Assembly (NCBI RefSeq): GCF_022201045.2
Contig: NC_068560.1
Location: 34,063,001 to 34,127,000, forward strand
Origin: Citrus sinensis
Taxonomy: Eukaryota > Streptophyta > Magnoliopsida > Sapindales > Rutaceae
Direction: 5' to 3'
DNA: 64,000 nucleotides
Shown here: positions 1 to 11,919 of the stretch, in pieces
Position numbering within the stretch: the stretch's first letter is position 1
How the letters are laid out: every line of letters begins with the position of its first letter
Made by a program: the position numbers and the translations under genes
The notes under the pieces: generated by a model
The model's database searches: none
Told to the model about the DNA's origin: nothing
What the model saw: only the letters and a program-made list of their open reading frames with translations

Positions 1-1341
1 AACCCACTGACCTTTGATATTGCTGTTTGAAGCCACCAACAAATCAGCACTATGGTATCCATCATCAGAGGAGTCATCTGAGGCCACTGCTGCATCACAT
101 GTTCTTTCTTTTTCATCCTTCTTTTTCTCAGCACAATTTCTGATGTAGTGACCTTGTTTCTTGCAGTAGAAACACTTTCTTTTCTTCATTTTTTCTTTTA
201 CAGATGCATCATCTTTTTTAGTTTGACTCATATTCTTCTTCTTCTGATTTTTCTTTTCTGTTCTGGCAAATAAACCTTCACCATTACTAACTTCATGCCC
301 ATTATTCTTCTAGATCTCCTTAGAGCTCAAAGAGGCTTTCACATCCTCTAGAGTTAGAGTGGCTCTACCATACAACATGGTGTCCACAAATCCTTCATAG
401 ATTTTAGGCAATGAACTCAGTAGAAAGAAAGCTTTATCCTCATCAGTGATTTTTACATTTTCAACTCCTTCAAGATCAAGAATGATCTTGTTGAAGTTCT
501 CAATGTGTTCTTGAATCGAGACCCATTCTCTCATAGAAAATGTGTATAGTCTTTTCTTCAAGAACAATCGATGTGCCAGAGACTTTTTCATACACAGAGC
601 CTCCACCTTGTTCCAGATACCAAGGGCAGTCTTCTCTTCAGAAATCTCCCTTAGAATTGAGTCACTGAGACTCAAGATCAAGGTACTGTGAGCCTTGTTC
701 TGTATCTGTCTTTTCTTCTCATCAGAGACTGAACTTGAAGCATCCCCAAGATCATCTTCTTCCAGAGCTGATTCGAGACCTTGATGAACAATGAGAGCCC
801 TCATTTTCATCCTCCAAAGTGAAAAGTCACCACCAATGGTGAATCTTTCAATATCGGGTTTTGGAAGAGACATGTTTTTGAACCACCAATGGCTCTGATA
901 CCAGTTGTTATAACTCTATTAACGTATTGAATCTAGAAAGAACTAATCAAAGCAAGTTAATCAATAAAGAAACAGAAAAGAACTTGAATAGAGCACAGTT
1001 GCAAGTACACAACTTGCAGAAGGAAAAAACGGCTCTTTTATTGGTCTCTATAATCCAATTACAAGCTAATCCTTTTGAAGAAATTACAAGGATCACCAAG
1101 AACCAAATAGCTAGCAAAATGACCAAGAAATGAAGAAGATTACTACTGATACCAAAGGCTAAAACACACGTATTTATATTCTGGTATTTCTGGGAAGCCA
1201 TAATGAACTTATAACGAATTCTGCCACATCAGCTTTAATATTTCAACTAGAGAAGTCGATTTGCACAATGCCCCCAGACTTCTTCAAATCTTTCATTTAA
1301 ACCCAATGACCAGCAGTTGACCAGCAGCTTATTTCCTCACA
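1..1341 (-). mobile_element. Ty1/copia LTR retrotransposon, partial (LTR, primer site, gag)
   Basis: This is the 5' end of a copia-type element lying on the minus strand and running off the left edge of the window. The LTR is about 906-1341 (TG...CA ends, about 436 bp). Beside it, at about 891-904, is a primer-binding site matching the initiator-methionine tRNA (TGGTATCAGAGC on minus). The gag region follows from 873 leftwards: a UBN2/retrotran_gag type N-terminal part, then a CCHC zinc knuckle near 130-175. Pol and the second LTR lie outside the window. The visible part looks broken, with about one break. Age cannot be estimated without the other LTR. Confidence 0.9.
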
Positions 1342-2100
1342 GATTCTTAATGAGCATCTATAAAAAAAAAAAAAAAAACTTGTTAAGTTACATTATAATG
1401 TAACTTACACGGACCATTAAATTGTAATTAATAACTTAAAAATAAAACTAATTAAATTATTTTTTAGGTCACTAAATACACATTTTGGATGAATGTAATT
1501 ATCATATAACTTAACAACACCCGTAAAAGACAATTTGTATTTCATCATCTTAATTTATTGTTCATATGTGGTACGTACCAAAATTAATGCAAGCAATCAT
1601 TGTGCTGAAGATGGCAGAGATTTTTCAAGTGACAGATGCGTCGACACCGAAGCTCCTGACGAGCAACCAAATTCCAATGACATGGGTTTGGAGCAATCAT
1701 AGCTTAACAAGGTCTCTCTATTCTCTGTGCATATTAATTAATTAATTAATAGTTTCAATTATTAACTAGAGATGTTAAATGGGTCGTGCACACGTTTATA
1801 GTCGGGCCACCAAGGGTTGGATCTGGCTGCTGCAAGCCCAAAAACAAGTCGTCCTACCAACTAGTTTTTGTGATTTAGCCCAAATAATTTTATAAATCTG
1901 ACGTTTCAACCCAAATTGATGTACTTTTTTTTTTTTTTAAATTTAACCCCCTAAAATGTAAAAACTTACCACTAAGACTTTTGGACCGCTAAATTTCTTG
2001 TTCTTGGAAGCGCCATGGACACTTGTGCCTGGTTGAATTTGGTAATTATAAGTGCTTAAATCTCATAATTATAAGTTCTTTCTTCCAATTTCTTCAATGA
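1342..2100. other. Intergenic, no gene seen
   Basis: AT-rich sequence with no convincing coding potential. It holds a perfect 22-bp palindrome at 1385-1406 and two homopolymer runs (about 1361-1378 and 1927-1939). Nothing else could be supported. Confidence 0.6.
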
Positions 2101-2108
2101 ATTTACAG

Positions 2109-3233
2109 CTCTGCATTGTAAGAAACGAGTTCAGCAAGCTGCAAATAAACTACTGGCACTGGGTATGCAAATTAATTATTTTCAGTGATTTCAAAATTTT
2201 TTTTTTGGTTCTATTTGTTCTAAAGAATGAGTATTAATTAATTCATATTTCAGTTATCAATGAAATATATAAAATGAAACTGAAACATGGAAATACTCTC
2301 AAGAATTTGGGACCAGCTTGCTAAGTTGAATTCCACTCAACATCTACAATCGCTAGCAATGACTTCAATGTTTCAAGCCACAGAATCTGGGAACGTCGAG
2401 TTTGTTGTGGAGATGATTAAATTCGATCCGGCTTTGGTCTGGTCTCGCACAGAATTGGGTGGCATATTTCATGCAGCAGTTGAACAGCGCCAAGAAAGCA
2501 TATGGAACCTCATATATGAGACCGAAGAAAATAGAGATCTTGCTTCTATTGAGGACAGTTTCGATAATGACATATTGCAATTAGCAGGAATGTTAGCACC
2601 CGTTTCTTACCTTAGCAAAATCGCATGTCCTGCCATGCAAATGCAAAGGGACTTACAATGGTTTAAGGTGGGTCAATTTTTCTTTTAGCTAATTTTCCCT
2701 TGATCATTAATTAAACTAATTGACTCATTTTATGTAGTGAGTCATTTTCTACTGTGGATGTCAATACATTTTAAAATATGAATTGTAAGACTCTACATAT
2801 AACGGTCTAATTATGAGAAAATAATAGTTATGTACTAAATTAGAAAAATGTCATAGGCACAAATCATCAATTTAATTGAAATGTGTAGATGTTCTCATTT
2901 ATATTTTATCCATTATCAACTGGTGCTTATTAGCAATATTGATTTATAATGATTTTAGGCAGTGGAGAAAATATAGTGCGACCCATGATGAGAGAACACA
3001 AGAATAGGGAAGGCAAAACACCACGGACATTGTTTACAGAACAAGACAAGAGTTTAGCAATTGAAGGTAAGAAGTGGATGAAAGACACGGCAACATCATG
3101 CATGGTTGTAGCAACTCTGATTGCCACAGTTATGTTTGAAGGCGCGATTCACATTCCCGGCGGAACCAAAGATTACGGAGATCCATATTTAGAATACATA
3201 GATATTACATGCATGACTCCTAAGCATAATTAA
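2109..3233 (+). pseudogene. Ankyrin-repeat/PGG-domain protein, truncated pseudogene
   Basis: Fragments match the C-terminal half of plant ankyrin/PGG membrane proteins (ACD6/ITN1-like family). An exon remnant at about 2109-2162 resembles the helical linker before the last ankyrin unit. An exon at about 2287-2668 reads FQATESGNVEFVVEMIKFDP and ends in QMQRDLQWFK just before a GTGGGT donor. The last exon (about 2957-3233) contains GKTPRTLFTEQ, WMKDTATSCMVVATLIATVMF and the PGG core IHIPGG. The family norm joins WFK to AVEKIV-RP, but here two extra bases (AAAATATAGTG) put a TAG in frame after GCAGTGGAGAAAATA. The PGG domain stops after its first membrane segment, and no upstream ankyrin repeats are visible. 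It is therefore most likely a dead, 5'- and 3'-truncated gene. An unusual donor that rescues the frame (GTCAAT after AAGGTGG) cannot be excluded. Confidence 0.75.
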
Positions 3234-5850
3234 CATACATAATCCTAGAGGTATCCACAATATCTCCGGGGGGACCCTAATGGATGCATGCATGACTTCT
3301 AAGCATAATTAACATATGCTATATAATTTCGTGGTGTTTGTCACTGATGGTAACACTACACTTTGAAAATGATGTTTTTGGGCAGAAGAATATTTAGAAG
3401 ATGGTCAAGTAATTTATTTTTTCAAAAAAAAAAAAAAAAGATTGGGATGGATAAATCCCAAATTAAATTTTTAGCCTCTTAATGCCATCCTGAAATTAAA
3501 ATTCACGTTGTTTATGTGAGAAGATAAGCGGTCAATGATATGTTGTTAAGTGACGAACAAAATATCGACGGTGAATGAGACGTGGAAGCTACTAATCCTC
3601 AAAGCTTGTTCACATCTTTCCCAAGATTGCCCACGTGATTGGAATGTTCTCTTATAAATCTTCAAATCAAACATGCCAAACTAGTGTTAATAATGCAAAT
3701 GTCCTTATGTATTGATGTGGATTGAGACTGTCTTATCGTTGGTTTTGTGATCAAATGAAATGAGGAAAAGAATTGTTCCGTGCAAAATTAGATTATGTGA
3801 TGGAAGGGCTTTTCAATTTGCTCGTTTTATTGTTGTTTTGAGGATATAGCATATATAATTATTGAAGCCCTAGTGAAAAAAGTTTATAATGAATGAGAAG
3901 CTATACCTTTAATTAGCTTATAGAAAATAACATTCTATGTAACGTCCGACTAGAAACCACATTATTTGCCATGCATTTTATAGATCGAGGGGAATTAAGT
4001 TCTATAAAGTTTGTATAGTGTAGATCGAGAGGGATGTTGAATATATTAAAATAATACATTGAATTTATTATTTAATCTAAACATATTAATTAATTTGAGA
4101 GTAAGAGTCCAAATAATAGTATATATTTAAATTTAATTGATCCAACTTTGATGCAATATATGCAGATGAATGATATTACTTGCATGGCACGTACTATAAT
4201 TTTATATTTTATAAACGCAATAATTTAACAAACCCAAATCTAAAGGGGGCTTTTGATTTGAGAAAGCTAGCTACGAGCTCACACGGGATTTGCACCGAAA
4301 GCAGGGAGACTAACGCGATAAGTTGACCATAAAATTAAACGAGGGATAAATTTAATCACTGACATCGAGAACAGTGACGTGTAGGAAGAAGCACCATGGA
4401 CACAACCTGTGATGAAGCTAGCATTTGATGTTAAATGATTAATCATCAATTAAAGTTCGTAAAATCTAAGGAATTGAATGGAAGGCAAGCGTGCCACGTA
4501 GCCTCGTAAGCACGTGGTCACGGGGTGCAACTAGCCGCGACGGTAGCCTTTTCATTTTTCTAGCACTTTTAATTCCTTGTTCTTCGTTAATCCCCACGGC
4601 GGCGAGTTAAGTGTTCACCGTATTAAGTCCATTCTTGCCGACTTCTCACACTATATTTTTTTTAATACTCAATTACTTAACTGCCCATGGCCATGTCATT
4701 TTTTTTTTTTTGGTGAGTCAAATAAATTATATATATCGCGTGTTGCTTCTACTCAAGAAAATAATTCGATAAAGTTCTATACAATGATCAAGATACTATT
4801 TGTGATATTGCATTAGGTGAAAGAAGAATTATATACTATATATATGTAGGACGATCGACTATTTTTGTCATCATATTGTATTGTTTATTCATTTATTTTG
4901 GCACAAAAAATGTTTATAACAATTCAAATAAATCAATGTCATTAATTCGTACAGCAATTTAATAAGGAGGAGATGTTATATATGTACACATTTTATCTTT
5001 AAAGTGAACAAATAAATTGATACTTACTTTGGATATGGTGATAGCATTTGACATCCAGTCTCACTTCTTTCGTTTGCGTTGATGCAATATGGTGAGATAA
5101 CCGTGAAAAAACAAAATTGATACTTACTTAATTAAATGAATATAATGTACACACTTGCACATTGCATTATATTATTATATGATTATATTATGACGTATGT
5201 ATCATAAATTTTTTCATAATACAGAAATTACATGTAACATATTGGATCAAATAAGAGTAAATTGAGGCTTTTTAGCATATTACAATACAACTCTATTTAT
5301 ATAAATATCTAGTAACATATTGGAGAGCAGAAATAAAAGATCCTGTCAAGTTTTTTTAATTATAAAATGTGTACGCAGGTCTATAATATTCGAAGAGGAA
5401 AAAATCATACTATATTGAACCAACTCGATCCGCTTAAGAAAGATATTTTAAAAAAAATAATAATAATTATAAGGATATTTTGGTCATTTAGACAAGCAGA
5501 GTGCGGAAAAGAAGAATGACAACTAGAAAGTTTTGACTTATCAACCTCAATCACTCTCACCATGTACCCAATAAAGAAATGCCACGTCAGGCAATAGTGG
5601 TACGATCAATCCGCCTTCTAAACAGTAGAGTACTCGACAAATTCACAGTTCACACAGAAATTAAAATCCCCCCACTTTCTTGATCCTAACGACTCGTCAA
5701 CCGCCCACGTTTATTACCCCTCCATCAAATACAAATACGAACACATTCCGCACCAATCAAATCCACCTTTCGATTTGGATTTGATGTATCTCTTTCTCAA
5801 ATTCCTCCTCGTCACCAAAGTTGAAGTACTTAATCTAAAACATTTTTAAT
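3234..5850. other. Intergenic and Dof upstream region
   Basis: AT-rich with no supported gene. Just after the PGG remnant, a roughly 30-bp motif (GCATGACT, then TAAGCATAATTAACATA) occurs at about 3211-3239 and again at about 3287-3316, a small local duplication. The last 300 bases are relatively C-rich and probably hold the promoter and 5' UTR of the Dof gene; no single box is decisive. Confidence 0.5.
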
Positions 5851-6756
5851 ATGTTCGCGGCTAGTGATCATCATCGTCATCATCAACAAATGTTGCAATA
5901 TTATGCTTATCCCCCTCAATTGGGATCCCCAATATTATTGCCCAAAAATGCAGCGGCAATGGAGAAAAAATGGAAACCAGACGTTGAAACTGCACCAAGT
6001 TGCCCTCGCTGTGCTTCACCCAACACCAAATTTTGCTACTACAACAACTACAGCTTGTCGCAGCCGCGCTACTTTTGCAAAGGCTGCAGAAGATACTGGA
6101 CTAAAGGGGGCTCCTTAAGGAATGTTCCTATGGGTGGCGGCTGTCGGAAGAACCGCAGAGTCAAATCCTCCAGAAGGAAGAGCCCTTTTAATAATGATCG
6201 ACCCAAAGCATCGTGTTCTTCTGATCATACTGATGATGCTGTCTCCACACCAAATGGAGGTTCGGATATTGACTTAGCTGTTGTTTTCGCCAAGTTTCTG
6301 AACGAGAGTTCGAGTTCTCAGGAGACTGATCTTTCGGCTGCCAAAACCTCAAATTCTTCGACTCCGGACAATGTTGTGCAAAATGATGATTTTAATGTTC
6401 ACAATGTCATGGGAAACGGAGATCTAAATATGCTAGGAGAATTTCCTCAGGTTTTTGGGCAATTACAAGAAGAAGAGGATCGGAGAGTTCAAGATTTCTT
6501 GGAAGATGATATGGTTAATGCACACGGCTTGCAGGCTTTGTTAGGTGATGAAATTGTTGATCATCAGGTTGCTTTGTGGAGTGACCAAGCCGAAACTGAA
6601 ACTTTGCCTAATTTTACATGGCAACGGGCCATGTTTCAGCTTCAGGATTTTGATTCTTTTCCGGCCGATGATCAGTTGAAGGCTTCAGCAAATCTAATTA
6701 GCGATAACTGGACTTCCTTCGATCTTCCAGGATTTGAGCTCTATTCAAGACCTTGA
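5851..6756 (+). CDS. Dof zinc-finger transcription factor
   Basis: Single-exon, 301-residue plant-specific DNA-binding protein expected to act in the nucleus at AAAG-core sites. The Dof finger spans about residues 48-102. The four zinc ligands are Cys51, Cys54, Cys76 and Cys79 in the family spacing CX2CX21CX2C, followed by the basic stretch [24 protein letters not shown]. The N-terminus is His/Gln-rich, and the C-terminal two thirds is acidic and Ser/Asn/Asp-rich with a tryptophan-containing tail ([12 protein letters not shown]), as in Dof activation regions. The start is the first ATG of an open frame with a C-rich leader. The finger plus the [10 protein letters not shown] lead-in resembles the Arabidopsis Dof1.2/Dof3.5 group, but orthology is inferred from memory only. 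The frame looks intact. Confidence 0.95.
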   Translation: MFAASDHHRHHQQMLQYYAYPPQLGSPILLPKNAAAMEKKWKPDVETAPSCPRCASPNTKFCYYNNYSLSQPRYFCKGCRRYWTKGGSLRNVPMGGGCRKNRRVKSSRRKSPFNNDRPKASCSSDHTDDAVSTPNGGSDIDLAVVFAKFLNESSSSQETDLSAAKTSNSSTPDNVVQNDDFNVHNVMGNGDLNMLGEFPQVFGQLQEEEDRRVQDFLEDDMVNAHGLQALLGDEIVDHQVALWSDQAETETLPNFTWQRAMFQLQDFDSFPADDQLKASANLISDNWTSFDLPGFELYSRP

Positions 6757-9530
6757 TATGTAATTTTCACATTCTATTTTTTTTTTAAATTTATTCCACA
6801 ACATTATTTAGTTTCCTTCTTCTTGTTGATGGAAATATTTACCGTACTTGCATACCACGAAAAAGATTGGTGGTATAAACATTTTATTATAACATATATA
6901 CAATAAAATTAAGGTATATATATATATATATTACTAATTAATTAAGGTTTTATTTTCTTTTATAATCATGCTATAGGAATGTTCATTTATTACTTAACAC
7001 CATATATACCAAAATCTTCCTTCTTGTTTAGCAAAATTAACCATACAAATTTGAATCAATATATAAACAGACAAATATAAGACATTTACTAAAGAGGGCA
7101 GTTTAATAAAGACACCATGACAGTTAGAAATGAATGGATTTAACACAAACTTTGAAGTAAAAATGGTGATAGTTAAAGGATTATTATTAACATTTTAACA
7201 TATGCGGTTCAAGTGAGTTTTAAAACATGTAAAAGAGATAGTTAATTTCTCCAAACAATGAGGGGAGTTTTATTTGTTTTAATTTCCTGCGTTAATGTAT
7301 CAGTCTATAATATCAACATTCAACACATGGATTCACTCCATGACATTTCACATCACGTTTTTGAACGGATTGATGGTGAGTCTATTATGCTCTGGCATGA
7401 TCACAGGCTGTGATGTGAAGTGAAGACCCAAAAACTTGATGTACACACATGGCGCTCATATTACGGCCTCGCGTGTATATGCATGCATGATCATGGAGCA
7501 GGAATTTTGGAATTAATGTTTATTAGATATTTAATTGAAATATCGAAGTTTACTCTATTTATCGTCATCGTCGTCATCATCATTGATCAAGTAGTTGAAA
7601 GTTGGAATGAGTCCGCGTTTGGTGATGTCAACCCATCACATGGCTGTTATAGCATGTCGTGTGAAATGAGCTTCATATAATGTGATCACTGAAAACGATT
7701 GTCATGTGGAGCTAGCTGTTGAAAAAAAGGGGCCAATTTAAGAATTCTAGTAAAATCATAAAAAATAATAACGAAAAAATGTGCTTTGATTTTACATTAG
7801 CTATTTCTGTAATCGATTTTATGATTCTAATTATCAAATCCTAACTTGCTGGCTCCTGCATAAGAAAACTTTATTTATTTATTTATTTTTAAGTTCACAA
7901 AAACTTTAAAATCTTAAGTCGGGCTTTGCCGCAATGGTGCGCGCGAGTTATTGCATCTTTTAATACTTGTATTGTGCAATTAATTGGTGGAATGAAATTT
8001 ATATTTTGCTTGTTTAAATAAGAAAAGAATTGATTAATGAAAGGTTGATGTTATTTGTACGCTAAAATTTAATCTGAACACTCATATTTTAATAATTTTT
8101 TATATTACTAAATTAGCCTGAATTTAATTTATTATTAATGACAATTTAATAAAATATGGTTTAACAAATTTTTATCCAACATCATATTTTATCTACAATA
8201 AACCACATCAATAATGAAAATTGAATCAATGTTCACGTCGAAACATTGTCTATTACTTACGAACTATAATTTTTTTCTTTTTTTTATTATTATTAGAATT
8301 GCTAGGAAAACATGGAGTAACATTTTCCATCTTTTGTAATTGAAACAAAAGAAATAAAACCAAGGTGAAGGAAGAACAATAAATTGTATCACACCAACAT
8401 AAGAAATGAAAGAAAATCAAATGATAAGATTTGTTTTAAATTTGCTTTCTGATCTTCACTCTATCTAATCCGCACACTTTCATGGGTTTGAAAAACAAAA
8501 TTATGTAGCCACATTAAAGAGAAAAACAAACAAATATCAAACTTTACTATGAAAGGAAAATAAAAGTTAATAAAAATGGAAGAAAGTTGGATTTTTTTTT
8601 TTTGTGGTGATGAATATTTTATTGGGTGTAAATAAGAAAAAAAGGTAAATTTGAGAAATGGGCAATGACGACGATATATGAATTTGAAAGAGTAGATCAA
8701 GTAAAAACTAATATTTTGAGATTATTAACTGAGTGCGTAAAGTAAATAAGTGTTCAAAGTAAATTTTAGAGTGAAAATAAACTCATTCTTAATGAAAGGT
8801 CATATTACTTTAGTTTATGTAAGCTACATACACTAAACAATTTTACAAAATTATCACTCAGAATCTTCGGCCATGTGGGAAGCAAGTAATTAAATTAATT
8901 TTTTTTTTACTCTAATTTATTACAAAAATTTAATATTGTACCAAAATAAGGATCAGATTAAGAAAATAATGCTTCTATCTCAAGTAAATAAGGAAAACTT
9001 AGCCAACTTTGGATGGGTTAATTAGGACCTCCTCTACTCAATCCTAACATAGAGAGTTCAAGTATCTACATGCAACTATAGCAGTTGAGAAATTAGAATG
9101 GTGATCTTTAACCTCTCAATTAATTGAATCAGCTCACTTTTTTTTTTTTTTCAACAATACCCTTATTAAGAAATAAAAAATAAATATTCATTTTTTATTT
9201 TAACTTTCTTCTTTCGTTTACACTCTTATCTTTCAGAATCATCAATACACCCATTTTCATCATCACCAGATAATGAATAACATTTATTTTTAGTTGTTTT
9301 AAAGTTTTTATTTTTGTAAAACACAATGAAAACATGGTAAAAGATTCGAGATCTTTTTTTTTTTTTTCCCCTGTTGTTTTTGTTGGTGGTGGCGGAAGAG
9401 TTAGTGCTAAGGTGTCGGTGGTTGTAGATGATGGTGATAGGGACCAGTTGGTGAATGCTAAGAAGAAGATGGCGTAAATTTGGAGATCGTTATGAAGCTG
9501 AATATGGATCACTTGGAAATGATGGTGACG
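6757..9530. other. Intergenic, no gene seen
   Basis: Very AT-rich DNA with many short chance reading frames. One frame at 7420-7680 (86 codons) lacks any recognisable domain and is not called. There is a (TA)n run at about 6916-6931. Nothing else is supported. Confidence 0.5.
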
Positions 9531-9989
9531 TCGTTATATTTGTTGAGTTCGGAATCACATTTATCGGATTTGCAATTTTTTAATTCATTAAACCATTTGT
9601 TCATTGTGTTTTAGCATAATAAAATTAAAAAACAATTAAAAATAAATTTTGTTATGGTGATGGAGGAATTCTACGAGGTATCATGTATGTTCATCATGCA
9701 ATAAATAAATGATATTAATAATGAAGAAGAGTGTCATAGTGATTCCTAAAAGAGAGAACATGTAAGAGAGAGAAAAATTTAAAAAGATAAATATTTATTT
9801 TTAATTTTAACGGAGATATTTCTAAAAATAAATGAGACTAATTAAGAAGAAGGGGTTGGTGAGATAAATTAAGAGGGTCAATTATCATCACTCATGAGTT
9901 TATTATCATTTTTTGTTTCATGTTGGGCTTTAATTAGACTTCGTTTGTATTAGTCTTTGAGCTTTAATTATAATTATTTTTGTTGGGCT

Positions 9990-10080
9990 TATACACTTAC
10001 TCGTGTGTCTTCTGTGTGTATGCATGTGTGTGTGTGTGCGCACGTATATATATATATCCCTAGATGTATATAGAGAAATA
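9990..10080. repeat. TG/TA-rich microsatellite tract
   Basis: Imperfect (TG)n at about 10020-10038 followed by (TA)n at about 10046-10058. The equivalent place in the second duplicated unit (about 14985-15025) has only a short TG-rich stretch. Confidence 0.6.
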
Positions 10081-10728
10081 CATATTTCTTATTTTATATG
10101 TATATTTATAAAATGCGGACATAATATATAACTTTTACATTTTATACTATTATTTAGGTCTTACTTTCATAAAGGCTAATAAACTAATGGCATGTTTGAT
10201 TTGAAAAAATATAATGAGAGAAGAGGAGATGAAAGGAGAGGGGGAAAAAAATAAGAGAAAAAAGATGAATTTCATATCCAACCAAATAATGCAAATGAAA
10301 TTGACTCTCGTTTACACTCATTTTCTCTCTCATTCTTTCCTTTCTATTCCTTACCTCTCCTACCATTTCTTCAAACTAAATATGGGATAAGAGTAACTAA
10401 TTAAAAGAAAAATGGTTCGATTATAATTTTTATAACCGAGCTGAAATATAAACTTCACATTTTTTTTAATAAACTTAACGTTCGACCTCTGATAGAATTA
10501 ATTACCATTCCATTTGAGAAAATAATATAACACCATTTTAATTCATTTGAACTGATATACCACGTCTCTAGCTTGGTTCGCCATATACGTTTTTAATGTA
10601 TAGACTGATTCAACCTATTTTGTCAATTATTTTATTTTTTAAAAAAAAGGGCCAAGTGTCCAGCAATTTAGTATTTCACTTTACGTGTACGCCGTATATA
10701 TTCAAATACTAGCTACTTCCTAACGCTG

Positions 10729-10785
10729 GGTCAAAAGTACAAGAGGTCAACCTACCATAAAAATCATAAGCGCAAGCATTTGACC
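10729..10785. promoter_or_regulatory. W-box cluster upstream of the small peptide gene
   Basis: Three TTGACC/GGTCAA motifs lie within 57 bp: 10729-10734 and 10745-10750 (reverse) and 10780-10785 (forward). They are about 200-250 bp before the ATG of the peptide gene, with a TATA-like CTATAAGTA at about 10887-10895. W-boxes are WRKY-factor sites typical of pathogen- or wound-responsive promoters. The second and third are kept in the duplicate unit; the first is altered there (GGTAAA). Regulation is inferred from motifs only. Confidence 0.5.
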
Positions 10786-10978
10786 GGCATTAACAAATTA
10801 ATTAGAGAGAGATATACTAATCTAATTTTGACAATTTGAATAAGAAATTAATGACTCGGCTTATGGAAACAGCCACTCACCAAGTCTATAAGTACTTAAC
10901 TTTAATCAAAAGTTTACCACTGCAGCTTTTTGTATTGTTTTCTCAAGTGAAATAATTAACTTCTTTCTTCAAAAAACT

Positions 10979-11443
10979 ATGGCGAAAATGGACATCTCCA
11001 AGGCCATGCAAGTCTTGACGATGGCAGTTTTTGTAGCAATCTTTTTGCTCATGTCCTCTAAGATGGCAACCGCAATGCTCAGTGATGCAGGCCCAGAAAC
11101 TATACTTGGTTTGTAGATATACCTGCGTACCACTTTGGAGCTAGCATTTTATTTGTTCGAAACTTCTCTTTTGCTATGTCCGCATTTTATAAAATCAAAA
11201 TTTGTATGCATTCCCATTTAGCAATTAACACCTAGATGGCTTTCTTACTTTTCTATTAAGATCACATTGAAAATATTATATTGTCAGTTCTATCCACTTT
11301 TATTGGCCTTCATTTTCCCATTTTTTTCTTTTCCATTTGAGATCAATGACCAAAATAAATTTGAAATTTCATCAAATTCATTTGCAGGTCGCAGGGCTCT
11401 ACTTGCTGACTATAACACAACTGGTCGCGGAGGATATAATTGA
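10979..11443 (+). CDS. Small secreted peptide precursor, copy 1 (two exons)
   Basis: Two exons, 10979-11108 and 11388-11443, join in frame across a 279-bp GTTTGT...TTTGCAG intron to give 61 residues. The N-terminus is a strong signal peptide or membrane segment (residues about 10-32, VLTMAVFVAIFLLMSSKMATA). A short linker follows, then the C-terminus RRALLADYNTTGRGGYN. The Arg-Arg pair could be a processing site. The Asp-Tyr dipeptide is the minimal context for plant tyrosine sulfation, as in PSY, CIF and RGF peptides, though the remaining residues match none of those families. It is duplicated as the gene at 16112 and faces a decayed ABCG gene. Three W-boxes lie upstream. I do not recognise the family. 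A signalling peptide is inferred from architecture, and a short membrane peptide is the alternative. Confidence 0.65.
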
Positions 11444-11501
11444 TGAATTGAGCAAGCTGCAAGCTCATCAACCATATATGTTGCATTTGGCTATGGAATA
11501 A

Positions 11502-11505
<4 letters not shown>

Positions 11506-11543
<38 letters not shown>
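11506..11543. repeat. (TA)n microsatellite
   Basis: About 19 uninterrupted TA units in the 3' UTR of the peptide gene. The matching place in the second duplicated unit (about 16606-16620) has only about four units, so the tract expanded or contracted after the duplication. Confidence 0.95.
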
Positions 11544-11546
<3 letters not shown>

Positions 11547-11919
11547 TGTGGGTTCTATGCTAAGTTATTTCTTCATGCAATAACTATGTAATGCCTGCGG
11601 CTGTAAGTCAAAATATCTTCTAGTAGTACTTCCAAGATGTTTTGCTTCAAAGGTTATTATGATATGTATGTTATGTCGTTACTTATATTTGTGGAGTTGC
11701 ACTATAACAAATCAAAGTGAGTCAATAATGATTACTAATTAGTTGTGATTAATTAATTCCTTTGATCTGGATATATAACAAATAATAGAAAAAAAAAATA
11801 CCCAAGAGAAAAATTCACGGACTTTCAAATAAGACAAATATTTTTGTTCGTCAGAAAATTAATTAAGAAATAACATAAATGATTACATATGTCTTCCACT
11901 TATTGTTGACTGTTGTAAG

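Noticed and set aside
9195-9512. 105-codon minus-strand frame with Thr/Pro stretch
   Set aside because: No domain, no signal of conservation, skewed composition.
10184-10366. 60-codon minus-strand frame
   Set aside because: Purine/pyrimidine-rich simple sequence giving Glu/Arg or Leu/Ser/Phe strings; not kept in the duplicate unit.
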